Positions 1 to 7,561 of a stretch of 44,500 bases of DNA are shown here, piece after piece; position 1 is the stretch's first letter; each line of letters begins with the position of its first letter. The notes below the pieces were generated by a model. It saw only the letters and a program-made list of their open reading frames with translations. It was not told the DNA's origin and made no database searches. Source of the stretch: Chloroflexota bacterium (GTDB lineage Bacteria > Chloroflexota > UBA6077 > FW602-bin22 > JACPRP01); assembly GCA_023480885.1 (NCBI GenBank), contig JAMCWX010000014.1, positions 1 to 44,500 of the forward strand, read 5' to 3'. The position numbers and the translations under genes are program-made.

Positions 1-1
1 G

Positions 2-313
2 TACGAGGGCGAGCCGATGAACGTGGCCATGGCGGCCTTCGGCAAGTACCGATGGCTGAAATGCTGCGTCGTCGTGGACCAGGACGTCGACCCCGGCGAT
101 ATGAACGACGTGTGGTGGGCCGTTGCCACTCGCTGCAGGCTGGAAGGCGGGGTGCAGGTGTTCCCGAACACTGGAGGCTTCTCTCGCGACGCCTACGGCA
201 TCCACCTTGCTAAGCTTGCCATCGACGCCACGATTCCCCTTGGGGAATGGGGTGAGTTCGAGCGCAAGCGAGTGGCCAGGGATGGAGAGCTCCGTCTGGA
301 AGACTATCTGTAA
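2..313 (+). CDS. UbiD family decarboxylase, C-terminal fragment
   Basis: The frame is open at the left edge and ends at TAA 311-313, so only about the last 103 residues are present. Segments such as KCCVVVDQDVDP and the region with RDAYGIHLAKLAIDAT match the C-terminal part of UbiD-type (de)carboxylases, which use prenylated FMN to decarboxylate aromatic or unsaturated acids in the cytoplasm. The Asp-rich VDQDVDP stretch is typical of the family's core just before the C-terminal helices. The substrate cannot be told from this fragment. A transporter gene starts 49 bases downstream on the same strand, so co-transcription is plausible, and the transporter might import the decarboxylase substrate. 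That link is inference. Confidence 0.8.
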   Translation, partial: YEGEPMNVAMAAFGKYRWLKCCVVVDQDVDPGDMNDVWWAVATRCRLEGGVQVFPNTGGFSRDAYGIHLAKLAIDATIPLGEWGEFERKRVARDGELRLEDYL

Positions 314-362
314 TCAGATAGCGCCAATTCCCGTGCGCGCAAAATGAAAGGAGGCTCAGACT

Positions 363-1457
363 ATGCTTCGCAAAGCACTCATCGCTCTGTTGGCAGTCGG
401 ACTGCTCGCGACAAGCGCCTGCAGTGGGGCTGCCCCCGCACAGACCAAGCCCGCCGAGACAACCAAGTCCACGGAGGCGTCTAAGACCACCGAGGCTGCC
501 AAACCAGCGGAGGCCAAGCCCGCGGAAAGCAAACCGGCGGCAGCCGCTCCAGCCAAGCCGAAGGTCGTGGGCATCGTGCAATTGGTGGCCCATCCCGCCC
601 TGGATCTGACCCGCAAGGGGCTCATCGACGCGCTGGCTGAAGCCGGATTCAAGGACGGCGACAAGATCAAGATCGATCTGCAAAACGCCCAGGGACAGGT
701 GGCCGCCACAAAGACCATCGCCGACAAGTTCGTGGCTGACAACGTGGACCTGATCATCTCGATCACCACGCCGGCCGGCCAGTCCGCGGCCAAGGCCACC
801 CAGGGAACCAAGATCCCTCTGGTGTTCGTGGGCGTATCCGACGCGGTGGGCGCTGGACTGATCAAGTCCATAGGCCAGCCGACCGGCACCAACCTCACCG
901 GCATCTACAACTTCGACCCCATCCCGGCGCAAATGGATCTGGCCGCCGAGATACTTCCCAATCTCAAGACCCTCGGCGTGATCTACAACGCCGGCGAGTC
1001 GAACTCCGTGAGCAATGTCGATCGCCTCAAGAAGGACGTGGCGAAGCGTGGGTGGAAAGTGGTGGATGCTACCGTGGCGTCGTCCAGCGACGTGCTCTCC
1101 TCTGCCCGATCTCTGGTAGGTCGAGTCGATGCCATTTACATGCCTCAGGATAACACCGTGGTGTCTGCGCTGGAGGCGTTGATAAAGACGGCCAACGAGG
1201 CCAAGCTGCCGCTCTTCGTGGGCGACATCGAATCGGTGAAGCGCGGTGCCATCGCCACCCTGGGCAACGACCAGTACGAGACCGGCAAGCAGGCCGGGGT
1301 GATGGCCGCGCGAGTTCTCAAGGGCGAGGAGCCCGGCAAGATCGTGCCCGAAGAGGTCAAGGTCAAATCGCTGGCGGTCAACGTGAAGGCGGCCGAGGCT
1401 ATCGGCTTGAAGATCCCTGATTCCGTCGTCAAACGGGCTCAAGAAGTGATCAAGTAA
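363..1457 (+). CDS. ABC transporter substrate-binding lipoprotein (ABC_sub_bind/TrpX type)
   Basis: A 364-residue secreted lipoprotein. A signal peptide (MLRKALIALLAVGLLATSAC) ends in a lipobox-like TSAC with the acceptor Cys at residue 20, followed by a low-complexity Lys/Ala/Pro/Glu/Thr linker to about residue 60. The mature domain starts near KVVGIVQLVAHPALD and includes DLIISITTPAGQSA and GVSDAVGAGL, characteristic of the ABC_sub_bind family (TrpX-like). That family pairs with a BPD_transp_2 permease and a single ATPase, as it does here. AAGGAGG at 349-355 serves the ATG at 363. Characterised relatives carry tryptophan or other amino acids and aromatic compounds; the ligand here is unknown. 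The permease starts one base after the stop codon. Confidence 0.88.
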   Translation: MLRKALIALLAVGLLATSACSGAAPAQTKPAETTKSTEASKTTEAAKPAEAKPAESKPAAAAPAKPKVVGIVQLVAHPALDLTRKGLIDALAEAGFKDGDKIKIDLQNAQGQVAATKTIADKFVADNVDLIISITTPAGQSAAKATQGTKIPLVFVGVSDAVGAGLIKSIGQPTGTNLTGIYNFDPIPAQMDLAAEILPNLKTLGVIYNAGESNSVSNVDRLKKDVAKRGWKVVDATVASSSDVLSSARSLVGRVDAIYMPQDNTVVSALEALIKTANEAKLPLFVGDIESVKRGAIATLGNDQYETGKQAGVMAARVLKGEEPGKIVPEEVKVKSLAVNVKAAEAIGLKIPDSVVKRAQEVIK

Positions 1458-1458
1458 A

Positions 1459-2373
1459 GTGGAAACTGTACTGACCAGCGGAACCGAAGAGGGCCTGATA
1501 TATGGGTTCATGGCGCTGGGCATACTGTTGAGCTTTCGCATGCTGGGTTTCCCGGACCTGACCGTGGAGGGTTGTTTCCCCTTCGCGGCGGGGGTCGCGG
1601 CGACGCTCCTGGTCGCAGGAGCGTCGCCGCCCGTGGCCACCATAGTTGCGGTGCTTAGCGGCATTGTGGCCGGGCTCATCGCCGGCGCCATACATACTCG
1701 CCTGGGCATAAACAACATCCTGGCCGGGATCCTGGTGGCCAGCGCCCTCTACACGGCGCAGTTGCGCACCATGGGAAGGCCAAACGTGCCTCTCCTGAAC
1801 TACGACACTATCTACGGCCAGGCGCTCGGGTTCCTAGGGCTGACGGAGAGCCGTTGGGGCAACATCGCCTTTCTGGCGATGCTCACCCTGATCGTCGGGG
1901 GCGCCCTCTTTTGGTTCCTCCACACCGACCTCGGCCTCGCCGTCCGCGCCACCGGCGACAACGAAATCATGGTCCGCAGCCTGGGCGTGGACGTTAGGGA
2001 CACCAAAATGATAACTCTAGCGCTTGGCAATGGCCTGGTTGCCCTCTCCGGCGCCTTGGCCGCGCAGGAGCAGGGCTTCGCGGACGTGAGCATGGGCATC
2101 GGCACCCTGGTTGCAGCCGCCGCTGCCGTGGTGATCGGAGAAACGGTGCTGGGCCAGGGTGGCGTCGGCCGCTCGCTGCTCAGCGCAGTGCTGGGGTCTA
2201 TCGCCTACCGGGCGCTGCTGGCCTTCGGCCTGCGCTTGGGCTTTCCCGCTACCGACTTCAAAGCCGTGGCGGCCGTCCTGGTCCTGCTGGCCCTGGTGGC
2301 GCCGCAACTGCGTAACCGGTGGCGAGAGACGGTCACTCGGAGAGCGGTTGCCAGAGGAGGTGCGGCCACGTGA
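1459..2373 (+). CDS. ABC transporter permease (TrpY-like, BPD_transp_2)
   Basis: A 304-residue integral membrane protein with GTG start one base after the upstream stop, so translation is probably coupled. The sequence has eight or more hydrophobic segments. FRMLGFPDLTVEGCFPFAAG near the N-terminus and INNILAGILVASALYT are typical of permeases paired with ABC_sub_bind proteins. TGDNEIMVRSLGVDVRDTKMITLALGNGLVALSGALAAQ matches the conserved cytoplasmic coupling region of the LivH/LivM/RbsC superfamily. The role is the transmembrane channel for the ligand delivered by the preceding lipoprotein. The last bases overlap the ATPase start (GTGA). Only one permease gene is present, so a homodimer is expected. 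Confidence 0.88.
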   Translation: METVLTSGTEEGLIYGFMALGILLSFRMLGFPDLTVEGCFPFAAGVAATLLVAGASPPVATIVAVLSGIVAGLIAGAIHTRLGINNILAGILVASALYTAQLRTMGRPNVPLLNYDTIYGQALGFLGLTESRWGNIAFLAMLTLIVGGALFWFLHTDLGLAVRATGDNEIMVRSLGVDVRDTKMITLALGNGLVALSGALAAQEQGFADVSMGIGTLVAAAAAVVIGETVLGQGGVGRSLLSAVLGSIAYRALLAFGLRLGFPATDFKAVAAVLVLLALVAPQLRNRWRETVTRRAVARGGAAT

Positions 2374-3164
2374 TCCACATGCGAGGGGTAGTGCACCACT
2401 TCCTGCGGGGAACGGTCAACGAGGTGGTGGCCCTGGCGGGGGTCAACCTGCACGTGCGACCACAGGAGTTCGTGACTATTATCGGGTCCAACGGCGCTGG
2501 CAAATCGACCCTCCTGAGGGCGCTGGCCGGTGTGGTCATGGCCGATGCCGGGAGGTTTACGGTGGCGGACACCGACATCACCTGTTGGCTGGAGCATCGC
2601 CGTGCCGAACTGATCAGCCGCATCGATCAGAATCCCCTGGCCAGCACGGCGCCGCAGCTTTCCATCGAGGAGAACATGGCCCTGGCTTTCCTCCGTGGAC
2701 GGAACCGCGGCCTGGGCATGGCCGTGACTGGCAAGCGCCGCGACGTTTTCAGGGCCGCCCTATCAAAGGTGGCGCTGGGACTCGAGGACCGACTGACGAC
2801 CAAGGTAGGAACACTATCCGGCGGCCAGCGACAGGCCCTGGCGCTGGTAATGGCCATACTTGCCGAGCCCAGGGTCCTGCTCCTGGACGAGCATTGCGCT
2901 GCTCTGGACCCGAAAGCGGCAGCCCAGGTGATGGCCATTACCGAGAAAGTGGTCTCGGAGCAGAAGCTGACCACGATGATGGTAACGCACAATATGGAGC
3001 ACGCCATCCGCTACGGCAACCGCCTCTTGATGATGCACAAGGGGCGCGTCGTCGTCGACGTATCCGGGCCCGAGAAGACATGCCTGACGGCATCAGGGCT
3101 CGTCGAGAAGTTCCACATCTTGAGCGGTGAAATACTCCCCGACGAGACCCTGCTCACTAGTTGA
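2370..3164 (+). CDS. ABC transporter ATP-binding protein (TrpZ-like)
   Basis: A 264-residue ABC ATPase that powers the transporter of the two preceding genes. Walker A GSNGAGKST lies near residues 38-46, the signature LSGGQRQALAL follows at mid-protein, and Walker B VLLLDEHCAALDP carries the catalytic Glu. The switch His is in MMVTHNMEHA. The frame is open further upstream, but GTG at 2370 is chosen because it forms a GTGA overlap with the permease stop and sits 9 bases after AGGAGG (2355-2360). In Walker B the usual D-E-P/H-T is DEHCAALDP, the variant common in this TrpZ-like subgroup. The stop lies 4 bases before the convergent oxidoreductase gene. Confidence 0.9.
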   Translation: MIHMRGVVHHFLRGTVNEVVALAGVNLHVRPQEFVTIIGSNGAGKSTLLRALAGVVMADAGRFTVADTDITCWLEHRRAELISRIDQNPLASTAPQLSIEENMALAFLRGRNRGLGMAVTGKRRDVFRAALSKVALGLEDRLTTKVGTLSGGQRQALALVMAILAEPRVLLLDEHCAALDPKAAAQVMAITEKVVSEQKLTTMMVTHNMEHAIRYGNRLLMMHKGRVVVDVSGPEKTCLTASGLVEKFHILSGEILPDETLLTS

Positions 3165-3168
3165 GGGC

Positions 3169-4164
3169 TTACCGGAAGTAGGGCAGAACCCTCCGCGCGA
3201 TCAGCCGAACCGCTTCGCGAGGGTTCGGCCCCATCGGTCCGCCCAACGAGATGTGCGTTGCGCCGGCCTCCACTACGCGCTCCAGTTGCCGTATGCACTC
3301 CTCGGGGGTCCCGTGAATGCCCAGGTTGAGCATGTTGTCGGTGACCAGAGCGCGAGCCCCGGGCATGTCCCCCGCCAGCACGTGGCGCAGGACGGGGACG
3401 AAGTCCTCCGGCGTGAGATCGATGGTGGCCAGGGCCGGCCTGTCCAGGTAATGCCCAAAATAGGCTGCCACGTCCTTCATTTGCTCTTTCGTCTGGCTAC
3501 CATCCTCCGACACGGAGATCCAGACGAAGGCGACGATATCCAGTTCCTTGGGGTCTCTCCCCGCTTTCCTGGCCCCGCGTAGGATCGGCTCTATCAGCAC
3601 CTCGGCCGAATCGGGTGGCGCTACCATAGGCAGTGAGCCGTCGCCCAGTTCCCCGCTCAGCTCCAGATAGGATTCCCCGAACGGGCAGACGTAGATTGGC
3701 ACCTCCTCGCGCAGCGGCTTAAAGCGCAGAAATGCCTTCTCCGTCCAGTTGAACTCCGCGCCGTGATAAGCCACCACCTCACCCTTGAGCAGGCGCCGCA
3801 CTATTTCAGTGGTCTCCCGCGTACGCCGCTGCACGTCGACGTCGTTGATGCCGAGCCAGGACAGCATATCGGTGGTGTGTAAGCCGATGCTCAGATTTGC
3901 GCGACCGTTGGACAGCCAGTCGAGAGTGGCGATGTAGGTCGCGATCTCGCACGGATCGGTAGTATAGAGGTTGGTACGGGCGAATATCTGCACGCGTTCG
4001 GTGGCTTGCGCGGTAGCTGACGTTAGAACCCAGGAATTGAGCCGGAACGTGTCGTGCGGATACCAGACGCTGTCGTACCCAAGTGTTTCAGCCTCCACGC
4101 CCATCGCCACCAAATCCCTGGGCATACCCACGTCGTCTAAGAGTCTGATGCCAAACTTTGCCAT
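3169..4164 (-). CDS. LLM class flavin-dependent oxidoreductase
   Basis: A 331-residue luciferase-like monooxygenase/F420-dependent reductase family protein with the expected TIM-barrel length. Recognisable pieces are the start MAKFGIRLLDDVGMPRDLV, AETLGYDSVWYPHD, a RVQIFARTNLYTTDPCEIA strand/helix, and the C-terminal VEAGATHISLGGPMGPNP. The family transfers hydride or oxygen using FMN or F420; neither the cofactor nor the substrate can be read from the sequence. The start is ATG at 4164, preceded by AAGGAGAG at good spacing; an upstream extension of the frame lacks family similarity. The gene is divergent from the molybdoenzyme at 4418, with about 250 bases of shared upstream DNA, and convergent with the ABC ATPase gene. 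Confidence 0.87.
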   Translation of the reverse strand: MAKFGIRLLDDVGMPRDLVAMGVEAETLGYDSVWYPHDTFRLNSWVLTSATAQATERVQIFARTNLYTTDPCEIATYIATLDWLSNGRANLSIGLHTTDMLSWLGINDVDVQRRTRETTEIVRRLLKGEVVAYHGAEFNWTEKAFLRFKPLREEVPIYVCPFGESYLELSGELGDGSLPMVAPPDSAEVLIEPILRGARKAGRDPKELDIVAFVWISVSEDGSQTKEQMKDVAAYFGHYLDRPALATIDLTPEDFVPVLRHVLAGDMPGARALVTDNMLNLGIHGTPEECIRQLERVVEAGATHISLGGPMGPNPREAVRLIARRVLPYFR

Positions 4165-4355
4165 GAATTCTCTCCTTCGTCGAACGTTTGATTTTAATCT
4201 AGGATTAGCAGCATTTGCGACTGCATTCTGTGCAGAGAAAGGCTCTTCCCTTCCCCTGATTCGGCCGGTTGCGAGCGCCGTTGAAGCGCCCACGGAATCC
4301 AGCGGTCCTATTCTACTGCCTTTGCCACCTAACGGCAATCCTGCCCCTTTTATCA

Positions 4356-4384
4356 TTGACAGGCCGCCAGGCTCGGCGTATGAT
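4356..4384 (+). promoter_or_regulatory. sigma70-type promoter of the molybdoenzyme gene
   Basis: TTGACA (4356-4361), a 17-base spacer and TATGAT (4379-4384) read toward the ATG at 4418. The predicted start of transcription near 4391 leaves a leader of about 27 bases containing the ribosome binding site TAGGAG (4405-4410). The elements are close to consensus; function is inferred. Confidence 0.7.
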
Positions 4385-4417
4385 GGCATTAATGCCACAC
4401 ATTGTAGGAGAATAGTT

Positions 4418-6520
4418 ATGGCTCTCGATCAAGCATCCTCGACCGGTGCCGCGAGCGCACCCGATACCAAACTCACCACTTGCTATATGTGTACAACCGG
4501 GTTCTGCCTGACCGATGTTACTTTCGCCGAGGGCAGGCCGGTCAAGGCGGCCCCCCGAGGGGTGCCGTGTATCCGCGGCCAGGCCCAGGTGGATTTCGCA
4601 ATGCATCCGGATCGCCTCCAGTATCCCCTACGAAGAACGAGCGCGCGCGGTGAAGGGAAGTTCGAACGTATCTCCTGGGATGAAGCGCTCGATACCATAG
4701 CCGCCGCGATCCTGAAAGTGAAACGCGAATACGGGCCCGAGTCGGTCGTGTTCTACTCCGGCTACACCAAGGAACCCCGGCCGTACTGGCAGAGGCTCGC
4801 GCACGCCTTCGGCTCCCCCAACTTCCTAACAGAGAGCAGCTCTTGCTACAGCGCCACTTATGTTGCCGCGTACCTGAGCTATGGAAAGGAATACGCGAGC
4901 TTCACTCGTGGCGCGGGCCTGGACCCCCAAAGCAAGCTCTATCTGGTCTGGGCGTCCAATCCTCCGATCTCCGGCCCGCCCTCGCTAAAGCCCATCCTGG
5001 CTGCCAGGAAGGCCGGCGTGAAGATAGTGGTGGTTGACCCCCGAAGGACCGAGATGGCGCAGATGGCCGATTTGCACGTCCAGCCCCGTCCGGGATCAGA
5101 CGGCGCTTTGGCCTTAGGAATGATGCACGTGCTAATTGGCCAGGGGCTCTACGATCGCGAGTTCGTCGGCAAATGGACGGTCGGGTTCGAAGACCTGCGG
5201 AAGCTGGTCGCGGAGTACACGCCCGAAAAGGTCGAGCAGATCACGTGGGTGCCAGCGGACAAGGTCCGCGAGCTTGCTTTGATCTACGCTGCCAACAGCC
5301 CAGCCAAAATACACCTCTCGGCTTGCGGGACCGTTCACACCTCGAACGGCGTAAGCAACTACAGAGCCATCTCCCTGCTCCCCGCGCTCACGGGTAACCT
5401 GGACGTGCCGGGCGGCAACAGGCCGTATCCCAAAGGAGTGCCGTCCAACGATATCAGCCTTTTCGAGGAGAGAATCGGCCAGCTACCTCCCAGAATAGGG
5501 GCAGCTCGATTCCCCGTGTGGACCAAGATCTACCACGAGGGGCACGCCAACGCCCTGGCGGACCAAATAGAGTCGGGCGAGCCGTATCCAATCAAGGCCC
5601 TCGTCGGGATCGGCGCGAACGTAATGATCTGGCCCAACACGGCGAGAATGGCAGAGGCGTTGAAAAGTCTGGATTTCCTCGCCTTCAGCGACTATTTCCA
5701 CACGCCCACGACGTTCCTTGGGGATATAGTAATTCCCGCGGCAACCTTCTTTGAGAATCCCGCGCTGCTATATCCCTCGCCTTTCACGGCCAAGGCCGGG
5801 ACAGTTCGCCTGCGGGAGCCGATAATCGATCCCATCGGCGAGAGCTGGCCCGATTGGAAGTTCACGTTCAAGCTCGCGGAGAAGCTTGGGCTTGAGCACG
5901 AGTTCTGGGGAGGGGATATCGAGAAGTGCTTCAATACCATATTGGAGCCGTCAGAGCTGACGATTGGCGATCTGCGGGAAAACCCGGAAGGGATCAAGTT
6001 CGAGCAGCCCGTGCTGGAGCCTCGGCGCTACGAGAAAACCGGTTTCCAGACGCCGTCAGGCAAGGTTGAGATAGTCTCCTCGATCCTGGTGGAGCACGGA
6101 TACGAGGGGCTTCCGGCCTACGTGGAGCCGAGCGAAAGCCCCATCCGCACGCCCGAACTGGCCAAGAGCTATCCGCTGGTGCTCATGACAGGGGCAAGAA
6201 TAGCCCAATTCACCCATACGTGCTTCCGCACCGTAAAGAAACTTCGCGACGTCGTCCCTCACCCTCAAGTGGATATCAATCCAAGGGACGCTTCAGCGCG
6301 GGGCATTCACGATGGGGATGACGTGTTGATCGAGACCCCTCGCGGCCAGGTGAAATTCAAGGCCAGGGTAACCGATTCGATCCTATCCGGGGTCGTCAGC
6401 GCCTCTCACGGTTGGGCCGAGGCCAACGTCAACCTGTTGATCGACGACAAGGGGCTCGATCCGATCTCTGGATTCCCACCATACAAGGCTCAGCTCTGCC
6501 AGGTAACACGGGCGAGCTGA
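4418..6520 (+). CDS. Molybdopterin (or tungstopterin) oxidoreductase, DMSO reductase family
   Basis: A 700-residue catalytic subunit with no Tat signal, hence probably cytoplasmic. An N-terminal [4Fe-4S] motif is formed by C22, C25, C30 and C51. The molybdopterin domains follow (ISWDEALDTIA; YSGYTKEPR; VVVDPRRTEMA; the C-terminal dinucleotide domain with LMTGAR and VSASHGWAEANV). C143 in TESSSCYSA lies where metal-ligand Cys or Sec residues occur in acetylene hydratase and formate dehydrogenases, so a Cys-ligated Mo/W is likely. No electron-transfer or membrane subunit is adjacent, unlike respiratory members. A stand-alone enzyme of the acetylene hydratase/transhydroxylase kind or one using a soluble partner is possible. 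The substrate is unknown. ATG 4418 has TAGGAG upstream. Confidence 0.88.
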   Translation: MALDQASSTGAASAPDTKLTTCYMCTTGFCLTDVTFAEGRPVKAAPRGVPCIRGQAQVDFAMHPDRLQYPLRRTSARGEGKFERISWDEALDTIAAAILKVKREYGPESVVFYSGYTKEPRPYWQRLAHAFGSPNFLTESSSCYSATYVAAYLSYGKEYASFTRGAGLDPQSKLYLVWASNPPISGPPSLKPILAARKAGVKIVVVDPRRTEMAQMADLHVQPRPGSDGALALGMMHVLIGQGLYDREFVGKWTVGFEDLRKLVAEYTPEKVEQITWVPADKVRELALIYAANSPAKIHLSACGTVHTSNGVSNYRAISLLPALTGNLDVPGGNRPYPKGVPSNDISLFEERIGQLPPRIGAARFPVWTKIYHEGHANALADQIESGEPYPIKALVGIGANVMIWPNTARMAEALKSLDFLAFSDYFHTPTTFLGDIVIPAATFFENPALLYPSPFTAKAGTVRLREPIIDPIGESWPDWKFTFKLAEKLGLEHEFWGGDIEKCFNTILEPSELTIGDLRENPEGIKFEQPVLEPRRYEKTGFQTPSGKVEIVSSILVEHGYEGLPAYVEPSESPIRTPELAKSYPLVLMTGARIAQFTHTCFRTVKKLRDVVPHPQVDINPRDASARGIHDGDDVLIETPRGQVKFKARVTDSILSGVVSASHGWAEANVNLLIDDKGLDPISGFPPYKAQLCQVTRAS

Positions 6521-6647
6521 GGCCGTACTGCGGGCCAGAGGCCAGGGGCCAAGGATGTGTGTCGCCTCCGTGTAAGAGTTCAGACTTTCGACCGAAGGGT
6601 GCTGGTCGGGGCACTGATGGCAGTTAACAAATAGATTGGGGGTACGC

Positions 6648-6714
6648 GGGCGCGATGAATCGCGCCCCTACACGTGGAATCGTGCTCGTAGGGGCGCAAT
6701 GAATTGCGCCCTGC
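6648..6714. repeat. Pair of short palindromic repeats in the gap after the molybdoenzyme
   Basis: The gap 6521-6979 has no convincing gene. Two related palindromes occur in it: GGGCGCGATGAATCGCGCCC (first 20 bases from 6648), followed by CTAC, and a second copy at 6688-6714 with GTAGGGGCGCAATGAATTGC at its start. Each folds around an ATGAAT/AATGAATT centre with GGGCGC arms and carries a GTAGGGG or CCCCTAC edge, in opposite orientations. The arrangement resembles the REP/MITE-like dispersed repeats common in large-genome environmental bacteria. Confidence 0.7.
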
Positions 6715-6803
6715 CAGGCAAGCAAATACCCGACTTAAGTGGTAATGCGCATAAGTGCTCGCGTCAGACCGCGATTGGGCGACGCCGGCGCTACAAGGCC
6801 TGA

Positions 6804-6824
6804 CGGCGGGGCTTCAGCCCGCCG
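6804..6824. repeat. GC-rich hairpin repeat
   Basis: The palindrome CGGCGGGGCTTCAGCCCGCCG forms a strong stem around a short loop and lies between the palindromic pair and the promoter at 6855. There is no T-run, so it is not a classical intrinsic terminator. The same GGGCTTCAGCCC core recurs in the hairpin at 23699-23733, which supports a dispersed-repeat family. Confidence 0.55.
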
Positions 6825-6854
6825 AGTCTGAACATTACGCCCTCTGTAGGTCAC

Positions 6855-6883
6855 TTGACCAAACACCTATTCGACGCTATACT
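6855..6883 (+). promoter_or_regulatory. sigma70-type promoter of the Cache/HD-GYP genes
   Basis: TTGACC (6855-6860), a 17-base spacer and TATACT (6878-6883). It lies about 95 bases upstream of the sensor gene at 6980 and would transcribe it together with the HD-GYP gene at 7554. Confidence 0.65.
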
Positions 6884-6979
6884 ACGCCCACCCACCGATG
6901 AGAAGAGGGTGGCCCCTTTTGCTTCGGCACTGCCCGCGCCAATGAATCGTACGAAAGACGCTGAGAGGCAAGGATCATT

Positions 6980-7561
6980 TTGAAGCTGAGCCTGCGGACT
7001 AAACTCGTCGCCAGCAGCACGCTAATACTGATACCCATTCTGATCCTTCTGCTTCTGAACGTCAGGTCGGCTTACGTCAGACAGAGGCGACAGGTTATAG
7101 AGGATCAGGTGCAAACAGCTCAGGTAATGGGTGCGATGGTCGATGACGCCTTCGATGAGGCGCTCCAGGTAGCCAAAGTATACGCGTCAGATCCAGATAT
7201 CCAGAAGCTCGATGCCGCTCGCGTGGACGATCACCTAAAGGCGTTAGGTTCCGCATATCCAGAATACGCGGACGTTGTTGGCATCGCCAACGTTCAGGGT
7301 ACCTTAATCGCTTCAGCCAGCGGTTGGGATAAAATAAATGTGGCCGATCACAAATGGTTCCAGAAAGTGATGCAGACAGGAAAAGCCACCGTTGCCAATG
7401 TTATTATCTCGAAAGCTGTCGGCGAGCCAACCGTGGTCGCAGCGGTACCGATTGTCACTGGCGATGGAAAGATAATCGGAGCTGTTCGCTCGGCCAGTGG
7501 AACTGCCCATAACTGCGCCGGCGTGATGGAAAACGATAGCGAAGGAGACTCATATGGCTGA
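6980..7561 (+). CDS. Truncated Cache-domain sensor (histidine kinase remnant)
   Basis: A 193-residue protein with an N-terminal membrane segment (residues 8-27) and an extracytoplasmic Cache domain (about 35-170). It has the same plan as the first 171 residues of the full kinase at 30576-32297: LSLRTKL, TAQVMGAMVDDAFDEA, a WFQKVM motif, then GKIIGAV. The homology stops abruptly at GAV. There is no second half of the Cache domain, second membrane segment, HAMP or kinase region. In another frame, bases 7488-7526 read ELFARPVELPITAPA then stop, which resembles the extreme C-terminus of a histidine kinase. This suggests an internal deletion. The start is TTG 6980 with AAGGA at 6970-6974. The 3' end overlaps the next gene by 8 bases. 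Confidence 0.7.
   Translation: MKLSLRTKLVASSTLILIPILILLLLNVRSAYVRQRRQVIEDQVQTAQVMGAMVDDAFDEALQVAKVYASDPDIQKLDAARVDDHLKALGSAYPEYADVVGIANVQGTLIASASGWDKINVADHKWFQKVMQTGKATVANVIISKAVGEPTVVAAVPIVTGDGKIIGAVRSASGTAHNCAGVMENDSEGDSYG

Noticed and set aside
210..1718. A 502-residue open frame on the minus strand opposite the first transporter genes
   Set aside because: It is antisense to well-supported lipoprotein and permease genes, is rich in His, Gly and Arg, and shows no family motif; it is a shadow frame from high GC.
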